64,000 bases of DNA, taken from Delphinapterus leucas (taxonomy: Eukaryota > Chordata > Mammalia > Artiodactyla > Monodontidae). This document shows positions 48,891 to 59,940 of this stretch, in pieces. The first letter of the stretch is position 1, and each line of letters opens with the position of its first letter. The DNA lies in the NCBI RefSeq assembly GCF_002288925.2, contig NW_022098023.1, positions 30,224,084-30,288,083 on the forward strand, read 5' to 3'. Both the position numbers and the translations under genes were made by a program. A model generated the notes under the pieces. It had not been told where the DNA came from. It was given only the letters and a program-made list of their open reading frames with translations, and made no database searches.

Positions 48891-49101
48891 TTTTTTTTTT
48901 TTTTTTATTGCGGTACGCGGGCCTCTCACTGTTGTGGCCTCTCCCGTTGTGGAGCACAGGCTCCAGGCGCGCAGGCTCAGCGGCCATGGCTCACGGGCCC
49001 AGGCGCTCCGCGGCACGTGGGATCTTCCCGGACCGGGGCACGAACCCATGTCCCCAGCATCGGCAGGCGGACTCTCAACTACTGTGCCACCAGGGAAGCC
49101 C
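48891..49101 (-). mobile_element. CHR-type SINE, short young form
   Basis: Minus-strand copy with a T run at the left and the head 'ccaccagggaagccc' at the right, within the old L1. No clear target duplication. Confidence 0.93.
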
Positions 49102-49299
49102 TGTGTACAAGTCTTTTTGTGGACATATGTTTTCAGGGCTTTCACCTAAATCTCTAGGAGTGGAATGACTGGGTTGTGAGATCTATGTTTAACTCCCAAG
49201 CAGCTGCCAAACTCCTGAGGTATCTGTGCCATTTTACATTTCTGCACACAGTGTATGAGAGTTCCTGTTGCTCCACATCCTGGCGGGTACTTGGCCTTT

Positions 49300-49606
49300 C
49301 AAATTAATTAATTAATTTTTGGCCGCATTGGGTCTTTGTTGCCGTGTGCAGGCTTTCTCTAGTTGCGGCAAGCGGGGGCTTCTCTTTGTTGCGGTGCGCG
49401 GGCTTCTCACTGCAGTGGCTTCTCTTGTTGCGGAGCACGGGCTGTAGGCGCGCTGGCTTCCATAGTCGTGGCTCGCAGACTCGGTAGTTGTGGCGCATGG
49501 GCTTAGTTGCTCTGCAGCATGTGGGATCTTCCTGGACCAGGGCTCGAACCCATGTCCCCTGAGTTGGCAGGCGGATTCTTAACCACTGCGCCACCAGGGA
49601 AGCCCC
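49300..49606 (-). mobile_element. CHR-type SINE, long form
   Basis: Minus-strand copy. Imperfect target duplication 'acttgg(c/a)cttt' at 49289-49299 and 49607-49617. Confidence 0.92.
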
Positions 49607-49620
49607 ACTTGGACTTTTTT

Positions 49621-49827
49621 TTTTTTTTTTTTTTTGCAATACGCGGGCCTCTCACTGTTGTGGCCTCTCCTGTTGCGGAGCACAGCTCTGGACGCGCAGG
49701 CTCAGCAGCCATGGCTCACGGGCCCAGTCGCTCCGTGGCATGTGGGATCTTCCCCGACCGGGGCACGAACCCGTGTCCCTTGCATTGGCAAGCGGACTCT
49801 CAACCACTGCGCCACCAGGGAAGCCCC
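49621..49827 (-). mobile_element. CHR-type SINE, short young form, beside another SINE
   Basis: Minus-strand copy inserted at the right target duplication of the SINE at 49300. Its own flanks are '(t/c)tggacttttt' on both sides. Confidence 0.93.
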
Positions 49828-50440
49828 TGGACTTTTTGATGTTAGCCATTCTAATAGATAATGAAATAGTATCTTCCTGTGGTCTATATTTGCATTTTCA
49901 CTGATGGCTAAATGCTGGTGAGGGGTGTCTGGATTTTAACCTCTTCATCCAGAAAGTTGATTTTAGCCTCATTGTTGAAGCTTTGGTTCCTTTCAGCTGA
50001 GGCTCATAATAATTTAATTAAATAATTTATTTATCTCAGTCGTGGTTGGAACCTTAGCATGTTACACTTTATTTTTTATATTTAAAGTTAATTTTTAACC
50101 TTTTGATCTCTTATAATACATTTTTAAAGTACTCAAAGGTTATGTTATGATGATTTATTAAAGGTTGCAGTGGCCTGTATAGTCTCATGGTTTTGTTTTT
50201 AGGAAACGAATACATTTAAAAGGGGAAAGTATAAAAGTGGTATAAAATTCCAATCTTATCCTTAAATCACTATGTCCGATAGTGTAATTTAAGTTTATGC
50301 TTTATCTTATGTAGGATCTATTACTTTCTTTATTTTATCATTTAGGATGAGCGTGCATTCTGTGATAATAACAGGTCTAGGTAAACATATATGATCTCTA
50401 AATATTCAACTGAAGTGAGGATTTTTGAATTCTGTTCCAG

Positions 50441-51028
50441 GTTCCCGATGTTATCAGCAGCATAAGGCAGTTATCGAAAGCTGCCATGAAAGAGGATGCC
50501 AAACCCAGCAAAGACAACGAGGACGCCTTTTACAACTCACAGAAGTTCGAGGTCTTGTACTGTGGCAAGGTGACCGTGACCCACAAGAAGGCGCCGTCCA
50601 GCCTCATCGACGACTGCATTGAGAAGTTCAGCCTGCACGAGCGACAGCGCCTGCGGGTCCAGGGCGAGCCGCGCGTCGCGGATGCCGGCGAGGACCCGGC
50701 GGTGTCGGAGGCCCAGACGCCCACTTCCCCCGCCGACGTTCTGTCCGAGGAAGGGGATGGCGTCAACGACACCCACCCCGTCTTCCCCGCGGCGCCCAGC
50801 CAGCCTGGGCCGTCCAGCTCTCGAGTCTGCTTCCCTGAGCGGATTTTGGAAGACTGTGGCTTTGATGAACAGCAGGAGTTCCGGTCTCGGTGCAGCAGCG
50901 TCACCGGTGTCCTGCAAAGGAAAGTTCAGGAGAACAGCCAGAAAACGCAGCCGCGGAGGAGGCATGCCAGCGCGCCCAGCCACGTCCAGCCCTCGGATTC
51001 GGAGAAGAACAGAACGATGCTGTTTCAG
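50441..51028 (+). CDS. TBC1D4: TBC1D4 (AS160) coding exon 2
   Basis: This exon is 588 bp, exactly 196 codons, phase 0 at both ends. The acceptor is 'ttctgttccag' and the donor 'cag|gtgctg'. TBC1D4 is a Rab GTPase-activating protein that holds GLUT4 vesicles inside muscle and fat cells until Akt phosphorylates it. The exon opens with [15 protein letters not shown], the probable last helix of PTB domain 1. It continues with [12 protein letters not shown] (first strand of PTB domain 2) and [11 protein letters not shown] (its first helix). A polar linker of about 120 residues follows. The linker carries two R-x-R-x-x-S Akt motifs: RSRCSS at 50882-50899 (the human Ser318 site) and RRRHAS at 50954-50971 (the human Ser341 site). 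The exon ends in MLFQ. It is much more GC- and CpG-rich than its flanks. The middle of the linker differs clearly from human as I recall it. The paralogue TBC1D1 was considered, but the linker and both Akt motifs fit TBC1D4. Confidence 0.96.
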
Positions 51029-52473
51029 GTGCTGCCCTGGCCGCGTGCTCTCGGGGTGTTTCCCCATTCTTTGCTAGACGGAAGCAGCCGGGCGGCCAGC
51101 TCTTCCCTGGTCCTCACTCTGCAAGCATCCAACCTTTCTGTCATATCCCTTGGGAAGCAGATAAGGCAGGTGGAGAAAGCAAACAAAGGAAAGTTGTGAA
51201 GGGGTGAGAGGCAGACGGGGAATGTAAGAAAAAAGGGAGCAGGGAAGAGAGAGGAAGAGAGATGCACTTTCAGTACATCACGGAAAGTTGTTGGGGAAAT
51301 AAGAATAGATTACTCTTAGCATCACCAGCATTTGCCTTAGGTTGATTCTTAAATAAATGTTATTTTTTTAAATGACTGCAGAAAGTCAGTCTTATGAAGG
51401 GTTTGAAGATGTGAATCTGGGAGCGTGTGAATCTTCATGAAGGAGAAAGAATTTTCTAGAGAGAAAAAAGAAAAGTCCAGAGACTCATAGGTGTATTTTC
51501 AGATGAGAATACACCAATTTACTCTGTCATACAAAAGAGACGGTTAAAGAAACATCATAGGCCTGATAATTTATTAGACCAGTTATTGAAATGATTTGGT
51601 GCAAGCTGTATTATAAGTGTAAAAGATGATTCTTAATTCTAAAAAGTAGTTTTTAAAAATGTCCAGTTCCACTTAAAAGAACTTAATTCTTAACAATGCC
51701 CTGTAGAGATTCTTTAATTACTCCTCAGCTTTGAAGATTAATTTGGGTTTTCCTCAGATTTGAGTTTTCTTGAAAAAAGGAGTGACTGCCCTTTTATCCC
51801 GTTGCAAAGAGTCCCTGAGAAGGAAGTTGCACAGTGTACCTTGGTAAACAGTCCCAGTATGTAATATTTGCTTGATCAGAAGTTCATGGTGGTTTTGTTC
51901 TGTTTTGTTCTTGGTAACTCTAGGCATGTAATTAAAGTGTCTATAGTCTTTTCTGTGGTGATATGTTAACTGAGTTTCCTCTCTTGTTTGGGCTACTGGA
52001 TTTGTTCTTTTTCTTAGCTAGCCAGAGTCCATGTTGTTACTTTTTTCTAAATGGTTGTTTATTTAAACATTTTTAAAATTTATCTGCCCAATTGCAAGTA
52101 TATCTTTCTGTTGATCATTTGTGAGAAAGTATGATTATAAATTATAATTAAATAATTAGTATTTTTAGAAAACATAAGGTGTGGAAAGGTTGCATTTTTT
52201 TGAAAAGAATGATTTCTAATTTGGAAAAAAAATGGTTTCTTGTAAATTAAGACCAACTTAACTTTCATGATTTCTAGATGAAAGGAAGAAATGTTTTCAG
52301 ACAGCTGATAATTGGGGTTGTAGATTTGGTTGGATTGGATGTTGACACACGTGTGAATATGTATGTCTGGGATACAGCATTTGAATCTGTATTATTAGTC
52401 AAATATTTAACTGTAAAGTAATATGTTAGGTTCTTGATAAGTTGAAATTAATTGGAATATTTTTATTTTTAAG
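51029..52473 (+). other. TBC1D4: TBC1D4 intron 2
   Basis: Intron between exons 2 and 3, about 1.4 kb. The exon 2 frame stays open for 56 codons past the donor and stops at 51197-51199, so retention would truncate the protein. The rest is AT-rich, with no recognised repeat or RNA gene. Confidence 0.9.
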
Positions 52474-52563
52474 GTTGGACGGTTTGAGATTAACCTTATC
52501 AGTCCAGACACTAAATCACTTGTGCTTGAAAAGAATTTTAAAGATATCTCTTCTTGTTCCCAG
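52474..52563 (+). CDS. TBC1D4: TBC1D4 coding exon 3
   Basis: This is a 90-bp, 30-codon exon, phase 0 at both ends, too short to appear as an ordinary long ORF. The acceptor is 'tttttaag|gtt', and the donor 'cag|gtatgt' is strong. It encodes [14 protein letters not shown] followed by [14 protein letters not shown]. These look like the second and third strands of PTB domain 2 and continue directly from MLFQ at the end of exon 2. The residues agree closely with known mammalian TBC1D4. No frameshift or stop is present. Confidence 0.95.
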
Positions 52564-53774
52564 GTATGTATTGAAGTAGATTATAGTATTTGAAGAAACC
52601 AATTAAAGCTTGTTTCTAAATTAACAAAATAACTGGGCTTAAACCCCTTCAGATTTTCTTCTTAAAAGCGTTTCTTAAGTAGATTTGTCTTAAACTAAGA
52701 GTGTTCATGTGCTTGGGTCCCTGCCAATAAGAAAATCCTGTCCAGGTTCCTCATTATCATAATCTTGTCCTCACTTTCATCAACCCTGTTTCCTGGTGTC
52801 ACTTCATCAAAGGGATGGAAGGAAGTTTTGGGGTGGTGAGTTCTTTAGAAAATATCTTCACAGTTAGTGTTCCTCAGAATCTTGAGCAGTAGGTCTTGTG
52901 GGCATCACTGAGTCATGTTTGCTCTTTATACTGTAGTAGGTAAAAAAAAGAACTAGTACTTTCAAGTTTATAAATGTAAATGCTAAAGTTTGAAAAGAAG
53001 GTTTTGATATGTATCTTTGTCCTTTTACTTATTTTTAATTTTCATATTACGTATTTGAAAGTTTAAAAAATAATCTATACAACTATGTGTGTTCAAGATC
53101 ATATTAGGCATAAAGTAGTGTCCCAAGTACCATAGTAATAATTTAGAATATCTATATAATTGTTAGAGCTACCTAAATATACGGCAAACCTAGAAAGAAT
53201 TTCCGAAGATGTTGGAATAGAGGGAGTACCTAAAGCTGAATATGGGAAAGTTAAAAATGCAAGGATGCCTCTGAGGAGGTCCCTGGAATAGAGAAGCAGT
53301 AACTTCTTTCCTAGCAATGTACCTTAGGTATACCTTCAGGGACCTGGATCTTGCCAAGGCCCTTTCCTATATTTTAATGTTGAAAAATAGACTGACTTTT
53401 TCTTGTTTTTAAGTTTTAATTTTGGAGTTAGCATTGCCATAGGTATGATATCCCGATGTTCTTCCCTTTGAAAATGATAAGCTTTTGTACATCTTGTTAA
53501 TTACTCTCCTCCCCCTCAGCTGATGTGGTTTCACTTCTAGTATTTTGTTTCAATATTTGTTCTGTTATATGGAGACATAAAATTATATTGTGAACATAAA
53601 AATTTTCTACTCTAGTAGTTTAGAGAGGCAGCATCTGACTAGAGGAAGAATATATTGCAAATTTCTAAATTCCTACTTAAAGGACAAAAAATGTGATAGA
53701 AAGATTATTCACTTTAACTAAAAGAAGTATTTATTAAGCATTCTTGTAATTACATGTTTCCTGGGGGTCCCCGC

Positions 53775-54115
53775 GTGATCATAAGCTCTGTGAGGGCAGG
53801 TGTCTTATTCTGTAGGCCAGGGGTCCCCAACCCCCCGGGCCAAGGCCTGTTAGGAACCGGGACACACAGCAGGAGGTGAGCGGGGGTGGGGGGGGCGAGG
53901 GAGTGAAGTTTCATCTGCCGCTCCCCATTGCTTCCCATCGCTTGCATTACCGCCTGAACCATATTTGCCCCCTCCACCCCCATCCATGGAAAAATTGTCT
54001 TCCGTGAAACTGGTCCGTGGTGCCAAAAAGGTTGGGGACCGCTGCTCTAGGGCATCAGAGAATAAGATGTGTTAAGACACAGCTTGACGCTTAGGTGTTC
54101 AATAAATGTTGAATG
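53775..54115 (+). repeat. L2 3' end, split by a MER1-type element
   Basis: 'ataagctctgtgagggcagg' on the left and 'gtgttcaataaatgttgaat' on the right are the two halves of the typical L2 3' terminus. The hAT element at 53818-54044 lies between them. Confidence 0.7.
53818..54044. mobile_element. MER1-type hAT-Charlie MITE
   Basis: 227 bp with terminal inverted repeats 'caggggtccccaacc' and 'ggttggggaccgctg'. The 8-bp flanks 'ctgtaggc' (53810-53817) and 'ctctaggg' (54045-54052) agree at 6 of 8 bases and fit the hAT target pattern. Internal words such as 'ggcctgttaggaaccggg' match the MER1 group. Confidence 0.88.
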
Positions 54116-54989
54116 AATGCTTCTACATGTTGGGCCTTATGCCAAGTGTTGGGGAGAGAGTGGTGTACAAACCAGTGTACTTCCTGTTCCCCAGAGCAAG
54201 AGGAGTCATCTGAAAAGGCCGTGCCTCTCCCCCCTCCCCCCTCCCAGAAAGAAACTAGCAATGTTTCTCCCAGAAAGAAAACTAGCAATGCTCGTTGAAC
54301 ATATAAAGGAAAATAAAAAGAAAGAAAGAAAGAAAAAGAACCAGCCACACCAAATGTATAAATCTGGCAGTTCAAACAAGATTTTTGCTTTTCCTTTTTT
54401 TTAAAGCAAGCTTTGTATTCTAAGAATTCAGAAGAAGAATCAAACAAAAATATGAGGAAAATTTGTGCAAAGGCCTTTGATCAGAATAATTGTCAGGTTA
54501 ACTTTCTGCTTCTCACTGAGTGGCCCAACTCCTGTTATTTCTTTCCACAGAATTGTACTGATAGAGGGTGGCCACATTTGGGAACAGGAGTGCTTTTTAA
54601 CACATGCACACCTACAAATGTTTCTTTCTTCAGAATCGGTAGGGCTGTGTCCCTCGCAAGCATGAGGAATAAGGGAATGGTTTTCTTTACTGGAAACATT
54701 ACCACTGCCCGAAAACTTGCTGAGCTAATGAGGTCCTGTGCATTTTTCCCATTTAGTACCAAGCTAGTAAAAGATATTCTTTAATCACGAATGAGTTGTA
54801 TCAGATGGAATTTACTTTCACCTCATGGATTGTAACCTCATTCCTCCTTATTGACTTTTTTACTGTTTATCACAGTTGATTTCCTTTTTCCATAGCCATT
54901 GGGTAGGTTGAGCTTATTATTACAAGAATAGTTGTTACTGTTTACCAAACATGCCAGGAACTAAGATATTTCTTAGTTCTAAATCTGAA

Positions 54990-55175
54990 AAATTTCTTAG
55001 AATAGGTGCCATTACTATTATTTTATGATGAGAAATGGAACCTCAGAGATACTTTTTAGCAACGCAGCACAATATCTCATACCTGGTAGATTGGTTGAAC
55101 CAAGATTGAAGCACAAATCTGTCTGATTCCAAAGTCTGTTTTCCTTTCTCTGGGATTCAGGTGATTGCAGGACAA
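54990..55175 (-). repeat. MIR-like remnant
   Basis: 'gatgagaaatggaacctcag' and the following 'agcacaatatctcatacctggtag' fit a decayed reverse-complement MIR core. Confidence 0.45.
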
Positions 55176-55901
55176 CTTCAAATTTTTTGTCTTCATGACT
55201 TTTCAAAGTACTGTGCTTTCTGTTAAAATAACAAGGTGCTGTCTACTAATTGGTGTGTATGTATTCAGGGCGATCGAAATTCTCAGATGATTCAGAATTT
55301 TGTATTAAGTGTAGCCGAGGTTATTTAGCCTGTGTTCAGGAAGTACAGATTTGTGAATCTGGGTAGTTGACATCTGCAATAATTTCTTTAATGTATTCAT
55401 CTTCTAACAGTTGTGGCTCCTTGAATGTCTATCAATAGACAAACATTCTGGTATTTTTAATGCATGCTTTAGGGAATGGCATGCCATTTAATTAGAACAT
55501 TGTCAGTTTTAATGATTCTTAGCCTCATATAAACAAGAACAGGGTTTATAATGAATCATCAGACTGCCCGTTCAAAGATGACCAATAAATTGAAAACTCC
55601 ATTACTTGCAAACACTGAGTAGAGGTTTTTATTACAAGAGACAGCGGGTCATGCCATCATATTTTTCCTCTTGTGGCCCTGAGTCACAGAGTGTTTGCCA
55701 GAAACAAAAAAAAAACTCTGAGCTGGTCTCACCCTTTATTTTATGTATCAAAAGACCACCGAATAAGTTTGCTCTGGCATTATGTCCCCTGTCACAGTGC
55801 TGTGAAGGAGAAATTCATGGAAGTGTGAAAGCACAGAACTATTTCTATAGTGTTGGTTAAAAGGACATAATCCCATAACACTGCCCTTCTTCCTTCTCTA
55901 G

Positions 55902-56006
55902 GGTATAAAGCATGTTGATCACTTTGGCTTTATCTGTCGGGAGTTGCCGGAACCCGGGCTGAGCCAGTATATCTGTTACGTGTTCCAGTGTGCCAGCGAA
56001 TCTCTG
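55902..56006 (+). CDS. TBC1D4: TBC1D4 coding exon 4
   Basis: This is a 105-bp, 35-codon exon, phase 0 at both ends. A strong pyrimidine tract and acceptor ('cttcttccttctctag') precede it, and the donor is 'ctg|gtaagt'. It encodes [19 protein letters not shown] and then [15 protein letters not shown]. These are the central strands of PTB domain 2; FGFICRE and YICYVFQC are typical core strands of this fold. The third residue after ICR is Leu; I recall Ser there in human, a mild difference. The reading frame is intact. Confidence 0.95.
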
Positions 56007-57279
56007 GTAAGTGGGGTGACTGCTGTCCATGGGCTCCTGCCCACACGTCCGGCTGATGGGAGACTCGTCTCTGATGAACCCAAGCCTCACAGAACGGCCA
56101 TCCGTCGAAAAAGAAGAGCGTGTCTAGAAATAGGTTTCTGCCCTTTGAAAAAGCACCACAACAGAAAAACAAAAACAACTTGTCCTGGTAATTTTTAAGC
56201 CTAGGCGATTTTCTTGAGTTTAACAAATCTGGAAATGTTACCAGGAGTATTTTTAAAAGGTAGGAAAAGCCTAATAATAGGAGAAGAGCTGTTACTCCTT
56301 CCATTGCTCATGTAAGAAGATAGGGAAGACCTCTCATTCTCTCAACTGCTATAACATCTCAGAGTAGATAATGCTTATTTCCTCAGGGTAGAGAACGGTT
56401 TTGTTTTTTCCTTTTTATTCCATCAGCCCCTGTCCTCATTTTAAAAATACTTTCTTTATGGTCGCATTTTAGCCTTCAATTTCTTTCTGTGGAATTTAGA
56501 AGTCAGTTTTACTTTGCAGCATTCTTATACCTCCCCCCGACCCTTAAATGGGAGCAGTTAGAGTTTAAGGAGAAATATGTAAGGCAAAATTGGAAATAGA
56601 TCTGAGTGACTAAAAATATGTTGATGTTTTCCCCTAAAACGTTTTACATATTCTTCCACTTGTGTTATCTCTCCTAACCATTTTAACACAAACCTTCAGA
56701 TATATGCATTACCATTCTTTGAAGCAGAGCATTTGCTCAGACATAAAATCCTCCCACAATGATTTTCCCCAGGGAAACACACACCACTTAGACATATACA
56801 GAGTAAGCCGGGCAGCATTCTCCTCATTTTCTGTATGCACGTTGCCTTCCTTCCTGCTAACTCTTGTCTTTCACATTCCCAGTGTGGACACAGAGTTGAG
56901 GAATAATGAGGAAGTAATGAAGAAATGGGAATGAATTGGTACAAAGACACTGTCTGACTAGGGAATATAGCATTCTATCGCCAAGTTTCTTGCTCAAGAG
57001 AGATCCATTTGAGTTTTGTTCTCACTCTAGATAGTTAGCCATACCAGTGAAAAATCCACCTGTTGATATCCAGGTGACCACTGTATTATAGGTTCAGTTC
57101 AGGGCTCGGGATAGAAGTTTGAGAGTTGTTATGTAAAGAATAGTTGAAGGCATGGGGCTGAATGAGCACCCAGGGGGAAGGAAAAGAGAGAAGGCAAAGA
57201 GAACCAAGGACACAACCCTGGAAAATGCCAACCAAGTAAGAGTTGGGTAGAAAATGAGAATGTCAGGTAATCTTGTCCC

Positions 57280-57880
57280 TCTCCTCACCCATCCCCTGCC
57301 CAGCTCTCCTCTCCTCCTTCCCTCCTCTGTCCGTCCTCCTGTCTAAGGCTGATTCTTCCACCACGTTGCAGATCCTTGCTCTCCAACCTTTGCAAAACCT
57401 GTTGTATATCCCGTATTTTCTTGTTTTGGCAGTTCCATTTACGCAACTTTCCAATTTAGAAACCATAATGCATTCTCCTGCACTATCGAGATCCACTTGT
57501 TCACCAAATCCTATAAACTCAAAGGTAGAAATGTCCCTTATATCCGTCCCTCTTCCTTTTCCTCTCTGTTGGGAATTAAGTGTGGGCATTCATCTCCTTT
57601 ACTAAGACTACTGCATTAGTGTCCTAACCAGTCTCCCTGCCACTGGTTTAATCTATCCACTTACTACCTTATGCTATGTTTATATTTTTTCTCACAAAAT
57701 CCTCTCACTAGGGGCCAGCTTATGCCTCCTTATTAACGGACAAAATCTAGATTGTCTAGTGTGGCAGAAGGGGCTTCCTCATTCTTCTCCAGCGCTCACC
57801 AGAAAGCTTGCCCTTTCATGACTGTGTCCTCACACGTGCTATTCTGTGTCCTCAGCTGTCTCCAGGCCAGACTGCAGAAG
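57280..57880. repeat. L2-like remnant
   Basis: Pyrimidine-rich sequence with L2-like wording ('gtcctaaccagtctccctgc'). Diverged; strand and bounds uncertain. Confidence 0.4.
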
Positions 57881-58179
57881 CTGCTCTGATGACTGGTGTG
57901 ATGTTGCTTTTATTTGGCTTGCTACTGAAGCAGCAGATGGTTCGTGCACAGGACACATGAGATGAAGGAAGTACATGAGAGGCGGGGCTCACAGAAATGC
58001 CTCTGAAGTTCTGAGGTCACTGTTGGCTGCATGGAGTGAGGGGTCTGCCAGTCAGTGGAGACCAGAGCCAGGGCTTGCTGCTTTCATACGGTCAGGTGGG
58101 GGATTTGATCGTGCCAGCCTCAAGGGTCCACCTGGCTGCTATACAAAGAGATTGTGTATGTCTCTATCTGTTTTCGTAT

Positions 58180-58560
58180 TCTCTTTCCGGCTGCTTCATT
58201 GGATGGGAAGCAGGCCTGGCTTGGCTTTGCTGTGACTTTAATCCCCTTCCCCTTCTTTGCTACTGTGTATTTTTTAGGATCCTGTTAAAAGATCACCTCC
58301 TAGGGAAGCCTTTTCTAACACCCTTTCTCAGGAATTGAGTCCTTTGGTTGTTTTGTTGTCAGTGCTGTCAGCACATCTTATTCATAGATCTCCGGCAGTT
58401 CCTGCAAATCCCTTATCTTATTTATTTGTTCACATAACTTTCTACTCCACTGGATTGTGAATCCTACAAGGTTAGGACCGTCCTTATGGTTGTTGTATCC
58501 ACCAGTAGCTTCTAGGATAGCAGGGCTTGCTTGTTAAGTGTATTTTGAGTGATGGAGTGT
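58180..58560 (+). repeat. L2 3' end remnant
   Basis: 'agggaagccttttctaacac', 'ctccactggattgtgaatcc' and 'aggttaggaccgtccttatg' occur in the order of the L2 3' end. Confidence 0.65.
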
Positions 58561-59287
58561 GTTACTCAGAACTTCAGGCAGCCATTTTCTAGGTGCTGGT
58601 TAATCTCTGATTACCGGATAACCGACACCAAGAGGAAAACTGTAAAACCTTCTGATTTCCAATCTCTTTTAAAAGTTTTGTTTGTATTTTTTAGTATTTT
58701 CATTTTACCCTCATGCATGTAGAATGAGTTTTCGAAACGGAGTCAGAGTAGAAAGTCTGGGAACACGCTGCATTTTTCCTCCTTAAGAAGCTCTGTGACT
58801 AAGGCAACAGACTAGACTGGCTGAGAATGTCTTCATGTTACATTGAAGCTGCCCGAGAATCTTATTTTGGCATCATTATTCTTAAGAATGGGCCTATACT
58901 GGAATCTTTGAAATCCTGTTTACTCTACTTTTATCTGTAAGCACATAAAATGAATGGTGAGGCATCAGAACTGCAAGATAGAGGAAAAATTAAATGTACA
59001 TTTCCTGTATAAAGGAGGGTGGCTCATGCAGCTGACGTTAGAGTAAAACAAACAGTCAAATATTACAGGTGTAAGCAGTATTATGATTGATGTGGCTTGG
59101 CTGTTGTGAAAGACAAAATATTGCAAAACCACACATGCTGATTTATCTTCTCTGAGTGCAAAAAATATACAGCTAGCATTTTCTGTTGCTTCTTTGTAGC
59201 AATTGCTATGAATTGATAAACAGTATAGAATAGAGTTCTGATGGGCCCTGGAGGGTTACAGTGCAAGGTTTAGATGCTCTGTGCTCC

Positions 59288-59334
59288 TCCCTCCCTCCCT
59301 CCCTTTGTCCCTCCCTCCCTTCCTTCCTTCCCTC
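59288..59334. repeat. (CCCT)n/(CCTT)n simple repeat
   Basis: Polypyrimidine run of 'ccctccct' and 'ccttccttcc' units with a 'ttgtccc' interruption. Confidence 0.93.
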
Positions 59335-59637
59335 TTTTGTAAAATATCCCAAGGCAGGTGGTTTAAACTTGTTTAATCAACCCTTGAGATTTCTGGAACA
59401 TATCATTTCTGCTTTCTCCAAAAGTGGTTTAAAAGGTGTGAAAAAAAATGGAAGTGACTACTATTTATAGACAAAGTGGAACTTCACAGATCCACAGATG
59501 CACACAACAGTATCCAGGGAAAGTATAACCAACAAAACAAATCAAAACAAAAGCCCCAAAAACGCAGGGTACCGAGACCCACGATTTGTATGGGGTTAAG
59601 AGTGTAGAGTTTTCCAGAGAATTAGACTAGGTAATCT

Positions 59638-59940
59638 TTTTTTAACATCTTTATTGGAGTATAATTGCTTTACAATGGTGTGTTAGTTTCTGCTTTATAA
59701 CAAAGTGAATCAGCTATACATATACATATACCCCATATCCCCTCCCTCTTGGCGTCTCCCTCCCACCCTCCCTATCCCACCCCTCCAGGTGGTCACAAAG
59801 CACCGAGCTGATCTCCCTGTGCTATGCGGCTGCTTCCCACTAGCTTTCTATTTTACATTTGGTAGTGTATATATGTCCATGCCACTCTCTCACTTCGTCC
59901 CAGCGTACCCTTCTCCCTGTCCATCCTTACACATTCTGTG
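59638..59940 (-). mobile_element. L1 3' end fragment
   Basis: Reverse-complement L1 3' UTR: 'catctttattggagtataat', 'gtgaatcagctatacatata', 'ccactctctcacttcgtccc'. 5'-truncated. Confidence 0.93.

Larger units (their letters stand above)
48415..49960 (-). mobile_element. Old L1 fragment interrupted by three SINEs
   Basis: Reverse-complement L1 ORF2/3' sequence at 48415-48890, 49102-49299 and 49828-49960 ('ttatggctaaataatattta', 'gaattgctggatgatatgg', 'tgtacaagtctttttgtgga'). Three minus-strand CHR SINEs split it. Confidence 0.82.
1..50440 (+). other. TBC1D4: TBC1D4 intron 1 (3' part)
   Basis: The exon at 50441 begins at a splice acceptor inside the open frame and lacks the protein's N-terminus. 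Everything to its left is therefore inferred to be intron 1, with exon 1 outside the window. It is mostly transposon-derived; individual elements are listed separately. Stretches where I see no gene and no clear repeat include 2349-4330, 8210-10015, 11730-12400, 22480-23320, 30690-33370, 33721-34809, 39010-40020, 43116-44900, 45172-46040, 46426-48400 and 49960-50440. Short ORFs in these stretches show no recognisable protein. Confidence 0.85.
52564..55901 (+). other. TBC1D4: TBC1D4 intron 3
   Basis: Intron between exons 3 and 4, about 3.3 kb. It holds an L2 3' end split by a MER1-type hAT element, an (aaag)n run near 54317 and a MIR-like remnant near 55000-55170. A short direct repeat of 'ctcccagaaagaaactagc' occurs twice at 54241-54290. 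Nothing else is recognised. Confidence 0.9.

Noticed and set aside
50537..51067. 176-codon open frame on the minus strand over TBC1D4 exon 2
   Set aside because: It is the complement of a GC-rich coding exon and has no recognisable domain; a shadow of TBC1D4.
54413..54784. 123-codon plus-strand open frame in intron 3
   Set aside because: No recognisable domain, no splice context and AT-rich intronic composition; probably chance.
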